From Bacteroidota bacterium (GTDB taxonomy: Bacteria; Bacteroidota; Bacteroidia; UKL13-3): a stretch of 64,000 bases of DNA. Below, one piece after another: positions 41,738 through 50,946 of the stretch (positions are counted from its first letter, which is position 1; each line of letters opens with the position of its first letter). The position numbers and the translations under genes were made by a program. The stretch covers positions 16,150 to 80,149 of the forward strand of contig JAIXSO010000046.1 of NCBI GenBank assembly GCA_027484685.1. The letters run 5' to 3'. Below the pieces are notes generated by a model. That model was not told the origin of the DNA. It did not search any database and saw only the letters and a program-made list of their open reading frames with translations.

Positions 41738-43285
41738 TTATCTGCAAACTGCAATTACACCTGTAGGAATTGGAACTAAACCTTGTGGGCCTTGAGCCTT
41801 AATATCCAATACATAAACTTTTTCACCTTGTTTTACATTTTGTAACATAGTTCTCATTCTTTGAGGAACAATACTACCTGTTACTGCTTCAAACTGAGCT
41901 GGTCCTGTTCTTGGTTGGTAAATAATTTTAAAGCTTTTTACATCATATTTGATACCTTCAAAAGCAAAATCTTTTAATATAGTAAATACAGCATTAGCTC
42001 CTTTAATTTTAGCAGCTTCAACTTCACCACTAACATCAATACCACCTAACTGAGGGGTTGGTTTAGGAATATTTTTTAACCTAAACTCCATTTCACCCAT
42101 TTTCTTAGTTGTTCCATCGGCATTAACAGAAACTGATATTGTAACTTTTTGACCAGGATCAGAAGCAGGAACTAAAATTTCATATTCACCATTTTTGCCG
42201 CCTTTTGTTAAACTTCCTGTAGACGCTTTTACTACTAGTTGACTAGCATCATAACCAGGTACAGAGATAGCAATCGGATTAGGAATAGCTCTGTATACAA
42301 CATTCATTTTAGTGGCAGAAACTACCGCAATTGGCTGTGTAACAAAATATTCACCTTTGAAAGGATAAGATACTTTTTCACCAGTTAATTTAGTTTGTGT
42401 AATAACACCTTCGTATTTTTTCAAACCTTGACCACTAGCTGAAGCTTCATACATACCAAATCCATTCTCAACTTTTACTGGAGAACCATTAACGGTTAAG
42501 TCAAATGTAGAACGTGAGCTATTTGCAGCTAAGAAAATTTTAGCTTCATATTTGCTACCAGCACTTACATAAGTACCTTTTGTAGGAATAACCTCTGCTG
42601 TAAAATTATCAATAATGAAGTCGGTTGTTTTTAAGTTTTTATTTAACTCGTCTAAAACTTGAGCTTCTGTATTTTTGATATCATTTTCAATTTTAGTTAA
42701 CAAAGTAGCCACTGCTGCCATTGGAGAATGTTCAAATAATTCAGATTCCCAAGTTTGTGTACTTCCTTTTGTAACTTCAGTAATTAAATCACTTTTAACA
42801 TTGCCTCTAGAAGATTCTGGTAAAGCAGCTAACATATCAACTCTCCATTTGTTAATTTTTTCTCTTAACTCTTTACCTTTACCTTGAACAATTAAATAGT
42901 TTGCATGCTTTTCCATATTAGGCGCATCAACAATTTCTCCATCAGGTTTGCCATCTTTTCTTCCGCCAGCATTTTTTATAAGCAATTCTTTCAAATCACC
43001 TACATATTTTAAAGCTTCCGTGGCAATTTTATCGACATTTTTAGCTGCTGTTTGTGCATCTGTACCTTTTTTATCAGATTTGTTTTTTTCAACATAATTG
43101 TCTATTGAAGCTAAAATTGCTTTATTTTTACTTTCAATATTGTCACCGGCTTTTTCCATACTCACTTCCACTAAGTGAAAGGCTTTTAATATTTCGGCAG
43201 ATACGTTTAATGCCAATAGTGCTGTTAACACTAAGTACATCATATTTATCATCTTCTGCCTTGGGGATACATTTCCTCCTGCCAT
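41738..43285 (-). CDS. gldM: Gliding motility/T9SS motor protein GldM (PorM)
   Basis: The 515-residue protein begins MAGGNVSPRQKMINMMYLVLTALLALNVSAEILKAFHLVE, the invariant GldM N-terminus with its single membrane helix, followed by a long periplasmic region of helical and beta domains (about 220-515). With GldL it forms the proton-driven rotary motor that powers T9SS export and gliding. Length and N-terminus are typical. Confidence 0.96.
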   Translation of the reverse strand: MAGGNVSPRQKMINMMYLVLTALLALNVSAEILKAFHLVEVSMEKAGDNIESKNKAILASIDNYVEKNKSDKKGTDAQTAAKNVDKIATEALKYVGDLKELLIKNAGGRKDGKPDGEIVDAPNMEKHANYLIVQGKGKELREKINKWRVDMLAALPESSRGNVKSDLITEVTKGSTQTWESELFEHSPMAAVATLLTKIENDIKNTEAQVLDELNKNLKTTDFIIDNFTAEVIPTKGTYVSAGSKYEAKIFLAANSSRSTFDLTVNGSPVKVENGFGMYEASASGQGLKKYEGVITQTKLTGEKVSYPFKGEYFVTQPIAVVSATKMNVVYRAIPNPIAISVPGYDASQLVVKASTGSLTKGGKNGEYEILVPASDPGQKVTISVSVNADGTTKKMGEMEFRLKNIPKPTPQLGGIDVSGEVEAAKIKGANAVFTILKDFAFEGIKYDVKSFKIIYQPRTGPAQFEAVTGSIVPQRMRTMLQNVKQGEKVYVLDIKAQGPQGLVPIPTGVIAVCR

Positions 43286-43349
43286 TATCTTTTCTTTTTA
43301 TATTTAAAACGTGAAACTAATAATTTTATTATGAAATAAGTAAAAGTTA

Positions 43350-44150
43350 TTATGCTTTTACGTTCATTGCTGATAACATGTTACCATAAACATTATTTAA
43401 TGAAGATAGATTTTTAGATAATTTGTCCATCTCTACTTTAAATGTTTCAGCTTGCTTGTTAGTTTCGTTTAATGTATTAACAGTTTTTGATAAACCACCT
43501 ACAAACTCATTGATAGATTTTAAGTGATTGTTTGATTCTGTGATTTCTAATTCATAAACTGAATTTAATGAAGCCAAGTTTTTAGTCATTCTTTCAATTT
43601 GTGCACCATATTCTTTAGAACCTTCTGAAGCTGAAACTAAACCGTTCATTGCTTCTACAGCTTTAGAGTATGAAGTATTGATACCTGTTAATGAGTCAGC
43701 AGCTTGTTTTACGTTTTTACTGTATGCTTCTGTTGCAGCAGCAGCACTAGATAAATCTTTTAAGCCAGTTACATTATCGTTTAATGAACGGAAGCCGTTT
43801 CCTAAACTGTTAATTAAATCTGGACCTATTTTAGCATCCTCTAACATTTTATCTAATTGTTGAGTTACACCAGCACCACTTTTAGCAGTTGCTTTTTTAG
43901 GTTCTTTAGGATCTAAGCCCGATAATTCAGGATAAACTAAAGTCCAATCTGGTTCTTGGTGAGGTTTTTCAAAAGCAGAAACTAAAAATATTCCAGCTTC
44001 AGTTAATAATCCTACGATAAGCATTTCATCAGCACCTTTCCAGTGCGTAATTTTGAATAATGCTCCAACGATTACTACCGCTGCTCCAATACCATAAGCC
44101 TTGCCCATGAACGACTTAAATCCTTTGCTTTCTAAGAAACTGTTTGCCAT
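43350..44150 (-). CDS. gldL: Gliding motility/T9SS motor protein GldL (PorL)
   Basis: The 266-residue protein has two closely spaced membrane helices at the N-terminus (MGKAYGIGAAVVIVGALFKITHW, ADEMLIVGLLTEAGIFLVSAF), including the Glu and His/Lys residues typical of the motor, and a long cytoplasmic coiled-coil tail (about 95-262). GldL forms a ring around GldM in the inner membrane. Confidence 0.96.
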   Translation of the reverse strand: MANSFLESKGFKSFMGKAYGIGAAVVIVGALFKITHWKGADEMLIVGLLTEAGIFLVSAFEKPHQEPDWTLVYPELSGLDPKEPKKATAKSGAGVTQQLDKMLEDAKIGPDLINSLGNGFRSLNDNVTGLKDLSSAAAATEAYSKNVKQAADSLTGINTSYSKAVEAMNGLVSASEGSKEYGAQIERMTKNLASLNSVYELEITESNNHLKSINEFVGGLSKTVNTLNETNKQAETFKVEMDKLSKNLSSLNNVYGNMLSAMNVKA

Positions 44151-44205
44151 CTTTTTTTAAATTTTAATTTGTTAAAGGTTTGTTTTTTTTAGATTTATTT
44201 GATTA

Positions 44206-45483
44206 TTACTTTTTGTCTTTGTTTGAACGTCCGATATAGCTCATAACACAACGAAAACCTGTGTAAGAGTTGCAGCTATCTTGGTATTCATAAGTTCTTG
44301 TACCACATTGTAAGTAATATGCTACATCTTTCCATGAACCACCACGAATAACTTTTCTTTTCATAGTTTCTGCTACATCTGGATCATCTTCGTTTACTTC
44401 AAATTGGTAATCAGGGTTATTATCATGCGAAAATAAATTGGTATTAGTTTCGTATGCTGTGCTTGTCCACTCTGCAACATTTCCACTCATATCATATAAA
44501 CCGAAATCGTTAGGGAAGTAAGAATTTACTCTAATTGGATAGTGACCACCATCAGATACATATTCACCTCTTCCTGGTTTGTAATTTGCTAAAGAACAAC
44601 CTTTAGCATTTTTTACGTAATAGTTACCCCAAGGGTAGTGATTTTGATCTCTTCCACCACGAGCAGCATATTCCCACTCATACTCAGTTGGTAATCTAAA
44701 TTCAGTTACAGTAGGCTCATCAAAGTTAGTGTAGAAACTATTTAAATGATTGGTTCTCCAATAGCAGAATGCGCGAGCTTGATGCCAGCTAATACCTACA
44801 GCAGGATAATCATCATATTTTGGATGCCAAAAATATACTTGAGATAATGGCTCGTTGTACGAATATGTAAAATCTCTGATGAAAACTAAAGTATCAGGAT
44901 AAATTTTTACAATTTTCTCTTTCTTAAAGTCTGCTCTTGAACGTTTGTAGGCGTCCTGACGCTTAAGCGCAGCAGCAGCTTTTAAGTCGATATAATTATA
45001 TTTATATTCTAACTTTCTTACATCTAATTGTTTTTGACGGTAATAGCTTTCTGCTTCATTGTAATACATATCTTGTAAAGCAGAGATATCAGCGTTTTTA
45101 TCAATTTTTTTACCATAGTCTAATGCTTGATAAGTATTACCAAATCCATCATCTACTTCTTGAGTAAACTCCAATTTGGTTCTCATAAACGAATCTACTA
45201 CAGCGTAAACAAACTGACGATATTCGTTGTTTGTTATTTCTGTTTCATCCATATAAAATGCCGAAACTGAAATTTGTTTGTTTGGCGCAAGCATTGCCAT
45301 GGGCACATCCTGTTCTGTAGCTCCAATATGAATTGAACCTGTTGGTACATAAACTGTACCCATTGGTTGTGGATGGAACCACTGTCTACGTCCTGGAACA
45401 CCAGTCAGTTCGCCATTATTAGAGTTGCACCCTACAAATGCAATTGCTACTAAGGCTAACAATATCAAGTTTATTCTTTTCAT
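44206..45483 (-). CDS. gldK: Gliding motility lipoprotein GldK (PorK)
   Basis: The 425-residue protein has a lipoprotein signal (LLALVAIAFVGC, Cys 19) and a formylglycine-generating-enzyme/sulfatase-modifying-factor fold: YVPTGSIHIG, VSAFYMDETEITNNEYRQF, FRLPTEYEWEYAARGG, MSGNVAEWTSTAYETN, VIRGGSWKDVAYYLQ and GFRCVMSYI. It forms the periplasmic ring of the T9SS with GldN. A promoter lies at 45515-45544, so gldKLMN may be transcribed separately from porP. Confidence 0.95.
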   Translation of the reverse strand: MKRINLILLALVAIAFVGCNSNNGELTGVPGRRQWFHPQPMGTVYVPTGSIHIGATEQDVPMAMLAPNKQISVSAFYMDETEITNNEYRQFVYAVVDSFMRTKLEFTQEVDDGFGNTYQALDYGKKIDKNADISALQDMYYNEAESYYRQKQLDVRKLEYKYNYIDLKAAAALKRQDAYKRSRADFKKEKIVKIYPDTLVFIRDFTYSYNEPLSQVYFWHPKYDDYPAVGISWHQARAFCYWRTNHLNSFYTNFDEPTVTEFRLPTEYEWEYAARGGRDQNHYPWGNYYVKNAKGCSLANYKPGRGEYVSDGGHYPIRVNSYFPNDFGLYDMSGNVAEWTSTAYETNTNLFSHDNNPDYQFEVNEDDPDVAETMKRKVIRGGSWKDVAYYLQCGTRTYEYQDSCNSYTGFRCVMSYIGRSNKDKK

Positions 45484-45514
45484 TTTTTTATCAAAAATTA
45501 TTAAATCTAAAAGG

Positions 45515-45544
45515 CAAAAATATATTTTCTATTGAAAAATACAA
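45515..45544 (-). promoter_or_regulatory. Promoter of gldKLMN
   Basis: On the minus strand TTG (45544-45542) and TATTTTTG (45522-45515) are separated by 19 bases, matching TTG / TAnnTTTG. The leader to the gldK ATG is about 25 bases. Confidence 0.65.
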
Positions 45545-45602
45545 GTTTATTAACAATAAAATGTAAATTGTATATTTTTTAAACGTTATTTATTTTTATT
45601 TA

Positions 45603-46616
45603 TTATAAAATCCTTGGAGTTTTTATTGGGAAAATTACTGGTGGTGTTCCTTTTGGAATCTTTAATCCAAAACAATACCTAATTGTTAACTCATGCGAAC
45701 CGGAGCTATATTTTAAAATATCACTGGTAATTAAATCGTAGCTATACATTATTTGCAATGGACTATTAAATCTATATCCTGCTAATATTGATAATTCTTG
45801 TGGTGTTCTATATGATAAACCACCAACTAATCTTTGTTGATAAACTCCTAAAGCATTAAAATCAAAACTGTGCTTTACGGCATCTGTTTTATATAATATA
45901 TTAGCCTCAATGTCTATATTACCTATATTGTAGGTGCCACCGGTCATAGCATAGTAATGTCTATCTTGTCTTGCTTTTCCTTCCCAAGTGCCCGATACAT
46001 AATCAACTACCGGATTATTTAAGTGAAGTGAAGAAACTCCAAAATAAAAATCGTTGAAAATGCTTAATTGAGGCATGGTATAATACAAACCAAAATCTAA
46101 ATTTAATTTATTTCCTTTTACATCCGCAGGTGGAATCAATTGGTCACCTGGATCAATGGCTACTAATTTTGAACCATCTAAACCTTTTTGAACTATACCA
46201 ACACCAATACCTCCGGCTAATTTAGCTCCATTTGGCAATGGTTGAATGTATGATAAACTAAATGTTGGTGCCAAAGTACTAGAAAAACCTAATTGGTCAT
46301 TCCAAATATTTAAACCTAAGCCAAATCTTCCAAGATTACCATGTATTCCAAAGTTTTGAGTAGATGGAGAGTTTCCAGCTTCTACAGCTTTGGCACCTGC
46401 AACTTCAGGTGTAAAGGCCACACCTCCACCATATCCAACCCATTGAGTTCTAAATGTTCCATTCACACAAATTTTATCTTGTGTAGAACCTGCAAAACCT
46501 GGGTTGTAGAACAATTTATTGTTCATGAACTGAGTGAATTGTGGATCTTGCTGGGCTTTAGCCTGAAAACCAGCTAGTCCAACAATTAAAAATAGTATAG
46601 TAAATTTTATTTTCAT
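45603..46616 (-). CDS. porP: PorP/SprF family outer membrane protein
   Basis: The 337-residue protein has a signal peptide (MKIKFTILFLIVGLAGFQAKAQ) followed by QDPQFTQFMNNKLFYNPGFAGS, the hallmark PorP/SprF start, and a series of beta strands ending FGLKIPKG. Family members are T9SS-linked outer membrane barrels that anchor clients with type B tails. Being next to gldKLMN, it is likely the core PorP. ATG 46616 is chosen over the preceding TTG. TATATTTG at 46672-46665 on this strand is a possible -7 box. Confidence 0.92.
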   Translation of the reverse strand: MKIKFTILFLIVGLAGFQAKAQQDPQFTQFMNNKLFYNPGFAGSTQDKICVNGTFRTQWVGYGGGVAFTPEVAGAKAVEAGNSPSTQNFGIHGNLGRFGLGLNIWNDQLGFSSTLAPTFSLSYIQPLPNGAKLAGGIGVGIVQKGLDGSKLVAIDPGDQLIPPADVKGNKLNLDFGLYYTMPQLSIFNDFYFGVSSLHLNNPVVDYVSGTWEGKARQDRHYYAMTGGTYNIGNIDIEANILYKTDAVKHSFDFNALGVYQQRLVGGLSYRTPQELSILAGYRFNSPLQIMYSYDLITSDILKYSSGSHELTIRYCFGLKIPKGTPPVIFPIKTPRIL

Positions 46617-46743
46617 CAATGGTGATTTTTTTATTTTACAATTTTCAATAATAACTAATTAATTCAAATATACAAGCGTTGTTGACTGATTTTATAACGG
46701 GAATTTTCTATTTTATGTATAATTTATGTTACATAAAAAATAC

Positions 46744-46777
46744 AAATGCCTTAAAACTTTTTAGTAATAAGGCATTT
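46744..46777 (-). terminator. Terminator after hemD
   Basis: On the minus strand AAATGCCTTA pairs with TAAGGCATTT and is followed by a T-rich stretch. It lies 30 bases after the hemD stop at 46806 and separates that operon from porP. Confidence 0.8.
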
Positions 46778-46805
46778 ATATCAAATATTAAGGCGTGTAA
46801 AAGTT

Positions 46806-47564
46806 TTATTTTTCTTTATTAATTTCAATAATAAATTTATCGATAGCAGCAACCATTGAGGGGGTTTCAGGAGTTGGGGCTTGAATATTAGCTGTTAATT
46901 TCTCATCTTTAATAGCTTTGATGGTTGTAGCTCCCCAAGCTGCTATTACGGTTTTATTTTGAGCAAAGTCTGGAAAATTTTCGAATAATGAACGAATATC
47001 GGCTGGACTAAAAAAAGCAATGATATCGTAATTTACATCGCTTAAATCTTGTAGGTTAGCAGAAACTATGCGGTAAAAATACGCTTCTTTAAAAGCAATT
47101 TTACTTTTTTTCATAAACTTTTCAATATCCTGTTTACGCCAATCGCTGCAAGCAAAAAGGTATTTATCTTTTGAATGGCTTTTAAATAGGGGAAAAAGTT
47201 CGGTTTCGGTACCTTTACCAACAAAAACTTTGCGCTTGCGCACTTGAATGTATTTTGATAAGTAGTTTGCAATACTTTCGTTCACACAAAAGTACTTCAT
47301 TTCAATTGGCATTTCAACTTTTAACTCGGCACAAACTCTGAAGAAATTATCGACAGAGTTTCTAGAGTTTAAAATAATTGCTGTGTAATCTAGAATGTTT
47401 ATTTTTTGGGCTCTAAACTCTTTTGGAGTTAGTGGCTGTACTTCAATAAATGGTCTAAAATCAATTTTTAAGCCATATTTTTTTGCTAATTCAAAATACG
47501 GAGATTTCTCTGTTTCTGGCTTAGGCTGGCATACAAGTACACTTTTTACTTTGGTGTTTTTCAA
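46806..47564 (-). CDS. hemD: Uroporphyrinogen-III synthase
   Basis: The 252-residue protein shows the HemD two-lobe pattern (VLVCQPKPETEKSPYFELAKKYGLKIDFRPFIEVQPL, IILNSRNSVDNFF, YFCVNESIANYL, YLFACSDWRKQ, IIAFFSPADIRSLFENFP, IAAWGATTIKAI, APTPETPSMVAAI). It cyclises hydroxymethylbilane in haem and cobalamin synthesis. No ATG fits; TTG 47564 overlaps the stop of the DUF4271 gene (TTGA), suggesting coupled translation. Confidence 0.88.
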   Translation of the reverse strand: MKNTKVKSVLVCQPKPETEKSPYFELAKKYGLKIDFRPFIEVQPLTPKEFRAQKINILDYTAIILNSRNSVDNFFRVCAELKVEMPIEMKYFCVNESIANYLSKYIQVRKRKVFVGKGTETELFPLFKSHSKDKYLFACSDWRKQDIEKFMKKSKIAFKEAYFYRIVSANLQDLSDVNYDIIAFFSPADIRSLFENFPDFAQNKTVIAAWGATTIKAIKDEKLTANIQAPTPETPSMVAAIDKFIIEINKEK

Positions 47565-48511
47565 CTTAAATAGCTATTTAAAATTTTTATAAAAATTAAC
47601 CAAGGACTAATTTCTAGGGCGCAAAGATAAATAAATAAGTAAAAAAATGGCAATGCACCGTTACTTATTTGATTTAATAAATACCTCACTATGCGATAAA
47701 CGATAGCAGTAAAAAATATTGCAACCATTGAAAAAAAGATAGTTTGTGTTAATTGTAAACTAATTATGTAAATATAAAATATTGAAAACACTAACAAAAC
47801 AAAACTCAAAAAGTTTGCTATTTGTATGGTATTTATAATCATCTTGGTTGATGAAATCATATCGTTAAGCAAATAACCAACTATAAAATAGATAATGAAC
47901 TTTATTAAGTAGATGATTAAAATGGCTCCAGCAATAATCCAAACCAATATTTCGTAGGCTGTTTGATTAAAAATTTGATTGTATTCGAAAAATTGAGTTA
48001 GAATTAGTGAGAAACTTAGGATGTAAATTACAAATAAATGTAAAGAAGTCCATGTAAATTTTGAATCTTTTAACCTATTAATAGTTGATAAAAAAAGCAT
48101 GTCAAATACCACAGAGGTAGCTTGTTCAAAATTGCGATGATTGCTTAATCTAACCAAGGCTAAGTATAAAATGAGAGCTAAAATAAACCATATTTTCCAA
48201 GCATTATTATGGGTGTGAACGTTTTTTATTTGTTTTAAAAATGGTAAATCTCTTGGTACATTTGATTCTGTTAAGCTCAATGTATTGGTTATACCTTTAA
48301 GTTTAAGAGTGGGGTTAAAGATGCTTTTTAACGTAGCTTGGTTTTGTAGTGAATCTAACAAAGAGTAAGACTCTATTTTAGTAGGAAATGAATCATTGTA
48401 ATTTGCTAACAAAGAGTCATTTGTGCTGTTATTTATTAGGCTTGATTGAGCAATTACTATATTAATTGCACTTAATAAAAATATACATAAAAAATACTTT
48501 TTAAAGTTCAT
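47561..48511 (-). CDS. DUF4271 membrane protein
   Basis: The 316-residue protein has an N-terminal signal-like helix (NIVIAQ), a soluble stretch (about 22-95) and six or so membrane helices (from AWKIWFILALILYLALVRL to LFIYLCALEISPWLIFIKI). It fits the DUF4271 family usually found beside hemD in Bacteroidota. Function unknown; the TTGA overlap with hemD and the BamA-like gene upstream suggest an envelope-related operon. Confidence 0.82.
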   Translation of the reverse strand: MNFKKYFLCIFLLSAINIVIAQSSLINNSTNDSLLANYNDSFPTKIESYSLLDSLQNQATLKSIFNPTLKLKGITNTLSLTESNVPRDLPFLKQIKNVHTHNNAWKIWFILALILYLALVRLSNHRNFEQATSVVFDMLFLSTINRLKDSKFTWTSLHLFVIYILSFSLILTQFFEYNQIFNQTAYEILVWIIAGAILIIYLIKFIIYFIVGYLLNDMISSTKMIINTIQIANFLSFVLLVFSIFYIYIISLQLTQTIFFSMVAIFFTAIVYRIVRYLLNQISNGALPFFYLFIYLCALEISPWLIFIKILNSYLS

Positions 48512-48514
48512 TAT

Positions 48515-50296
48515 CTAAAAATAATTAATATATCCAAAATGAATTTTAGCACTGTTAAATTCAATCGGATTTTGAAATTGCTTACCAACAGCATAAACTA
48601 AAGTAAATAAACCTGCTCCACTTTCAAAAACCAAACCAGCTCCAAATCCAAAAGGGTTATCGCTTATTGGGTTTTTAGGAACTTCGTTTATGTACCAAGC
48701 TTGATTGTAAAAAGCAAATACATTGGAGTTTTTGCCTAATAAATACCTTAATTCTGCGTTGGTTATAGCAAACTTATTTGCAAATATACTTTGTTCATCG
48801 AACCCACGAAGTGTTTTTAATCCACCAATGCGAAAAAGTTCATTTAAAAATAGACTTTCGGTTTGGAACCAAGCGGCATTTAGTTCCGTTTTAAATATCC
48901 AATTTTGTTTAATTTTTAAATAGTTTTCAAATTTTATGGTTGCTTTATATTGTGTGTAATTAAGTTTAATGGAATCGTAAAGTTTATAATTTTCGCCATT
49001 TTGCCCTTGTAAAATAATTGCATTTATGGTAGCATTTTTAATAATCGATTTTGTGCCAATGGCCAAATCCATTTCTAAAATATAACCTTTATTAGGGTTC
49101 GGTAAATAATCAATTTTGGTAAATTTTAACCCCACTCCATAAAAATCTTTTTTTACATCATTAATAGTAGGAAGTGTTTTATTGATTTTAATAAAATTGG
49201 TATCAACAGTTATGAGCGATGTGTTTTGCGTGGAGTAAAAAACTTTTAAATAATTGGTTCCAATTAAGCGGTATTGAAAGGCAAAATCGTTTTGTAAGTC
49301 AAAAAAAGAAGTGTCGTATAACAATAGATTGAGTGCATAGTCAAGGGCTATTTTACTATTAAATATATATGGATAATTGAATTTAAATTTTAGTTCTTGT
49401 GAATTATTTAAAAAACTGCGATAGTTTAATTCAAGAGCTTTTCCGCTCCCTAAAATGTTTTGCAATTTTAGGTTTAAATCACCAGTAATTATTAATTTAT
49501 TACCCTTGCTACTGTTAGGTGCAAACCCTATTATACCATCAAAACTGCTGGCTTTTTTATTGCTTAAATAGGTAATTAGCTTGGCTTTGTTACCATAAAA
49601 ATAAATTACCGAAGATTGATTTAAGGCTAAGTATGGAAGTTCTGAAAGTCTGCTATCAGTGCGTTTTAAAATATTTTCATTATAGTATTTTCCAAATTTT
49701 ATGTTGGTATAATTGGCTAAAAAAGTGGGGCTAATTTTAGCATTGCCAATAATTTTTATAGAATCAAAAATAATTTGTGGACCTTTATTAAACTTAATAT
49801 TTGCAGTAATGGTGCTAGAGTCAATGACTACGGAATCAAGTGTAAATGAAGCGAATGGAAATGAATTATTTTGCAGCCAATTCAATGCGTTTTTTACTTT
49901 TTGACTATAAACATCTGGGCTAAAAATTTGGTTGTTAAAATCAGCATAGTTAAAGCCCGCAGCGCTTAATAAATTATTATCATAAGGCGGATTTTTTAGT
50001 TTTAACCACTTAAACGATTGATTTAAATTTACTATAAAATGAACAGAATCTTTTGTTACATAATTAAAATTAACATCAGCCAAAACATACGATTTTTGCA
50101 TACAAAATAGCAATATTGGGTTGGCCATTTGTTGCACCTGAATGCTGTCGTTAAATTGAGTTGGGAGTTTTAATTGTGTTTCTATTTTAGAAGTATTATT
50201 ACTATTAAAATAATAGCTTGCTTTAATTTTTGTTTGGCTAAAAACACAATAATTGGATACCAATAGGCACCAAAAAAAAATATTGCGAACTTGCAT
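48515..50296 (-). CDS. BamA/TamA-family outer membrane protein
   Basis: The 593-residue protein has a signal peptide (MQVRNIFFWCLLVSNYCVFSQ), one or two POTRA-like repeats (about 60-250; FDSIKIIGNAKISPTFLANYTNIKFGKYYNE) and a C-terminal surface-antigen barrel (ELNYRSFLNNSQELKFKFNYPY, GLKTLRGFDEQSIFANKF, FGFGAGLVFESGAGLFTLVYAVGKQ, final FGYINYF). The LRGF motif is the conserved barrel loop of the Omp85 group. It may export or insert surface proteins. ATG 50296 is chosen over GTG 50311. Confidence 0.88.
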   Translation of the reverse strand: MQVRNIFFWCLLVSNYCVFSQTKIKASYYFNSNNTSKIETQLKLPTQFNDSIQVQQMANPILLFCMQKSYVLADVNFNYVTKDSVHFIVNLNQSFKWLKLKNPPYDNNLLSAAGFNYADFNNQIFSPDVYSQKVKNALNWLQNNSFPFASFTLDSVVIDSSTITANIKFNKGPQIIFDSIKIIGNAKISPTFLANYTNIKFGKYYNENILKRTDSRLSELPYLALNQSSVIYFYGNKAKLITYLSNKKASSFDGIIGFAPNSSKGNKLIITGDLNLKLQNILGSGKALELNYRSFLNNSQELKFKFNYPYIFNSKIALDYALNLLLYDTSFFDLQNDFAFQYRLIGTNYLKVFYSTQNTSLITVDTNFIKINKTLPTINDVKKDFYGVGLKFTKIDYLPNPNKGYILEMDLAIGTKSIIKNATINAIILQGQNGENYKLYDSIKLNYTQYKATIKFENYLKIKQNWIFKTELNAAWFQTESLFLNELFRIGGLKTLRGFDEQSIFANKFAITNAELRYLLGKNSNVFAFYNQAWYINEVPKNPISDNPFGFGAGLVFESGAGLFTLVYAVGKQFQNPIEFNSAKIHFGYINYF

Positions 50297-50357
50297 TGTA
50301 TTTTTAAACACAATTACGAAGAACGCAATATTTTATATTTTTACAAAAAGCTAAGTA

Positions 50358-50903
50358 TTAATTATCGCTATCAGCGTCTTTAATTGCTCTATCAATCATT
50401 TCAGCAATGGCTTTTCTATCGTCAGGAGTTAAGTTTTTACGGTTTAACGATATTTCTTTTAGTTTTTCGTAAACCACTTTTTTTCTTGCTTCCAAAGCTA
50501 TGTAGCTAATATAATTTCCTTTATCATTCTTGTAAGTTTTATCGCCAATAATCGCTATATCAACTATGGTTTGGCTTAAAACTTCGCGTGTTAATTGTTG
50601 GAAACGGGTATTGAAATCACCCAAATTATCGGCTATTTGGCGCTCGGCACTGTAATTTTCAGCTACTTGGTTTACTTGGGTTTGTACAAATGAGGCTAAC
50701 CTTTGCTTGGCCAATAACAATGCTTTACTTTTTGCAGTTTCAGCATCGCGGCTTTCGCCACTTCCGGTAGCTCTAAAAAAACGTCTGTTGCCTTCGTAAC
50801 TGCTTCCGCTAAATGGCTCTTTTACCTTGGTTAAACCCTTCATGGAGCTACAACTGCTAACTATTAATAATGCAACGGCAACTATAAAACCTAATTTTTT
50901 CAT
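50358..50903 (-). CDS. LPP20-like lipoprotein
   Basis: The 181-residue protein has a lipobox (LLIVSSC, Cys 18) and an LPP20/SIMPL-like domain (FRATGSGESRDAETAKSKALLLAKQRLASFVQTQVN ... SQTIVDIAIIGDKTYKNDKGNYISYIALEARKKVVYEKL). The C-terminus is charged. Likely tethered to a periplasm-facing membrane. It lies between the sigma-54 activator and the BamA-like gene. Function unknown. Confidence 0.75.
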   Translation of the reverse strand: MKKLGFIVAVALLIVSSCSSMKGLTKVKEPFSGSSYEGNRRFFRATGSGESRDAETAKSKALLLAKQRLASFVQTQVNQVAENYSAERQIADNLGDFNTRFQQLTREVLSQTIVDIAIIGDKTYKNDKGNYISYIALEARKKVVYEKLKEISLNRKNLTPDDRKAIAEMIDRAIKDADSDN

Positions 50904-50946
50904 GGTATTTATTTTTTTATTGTTGTATGAAATTATTGTGCCAAAC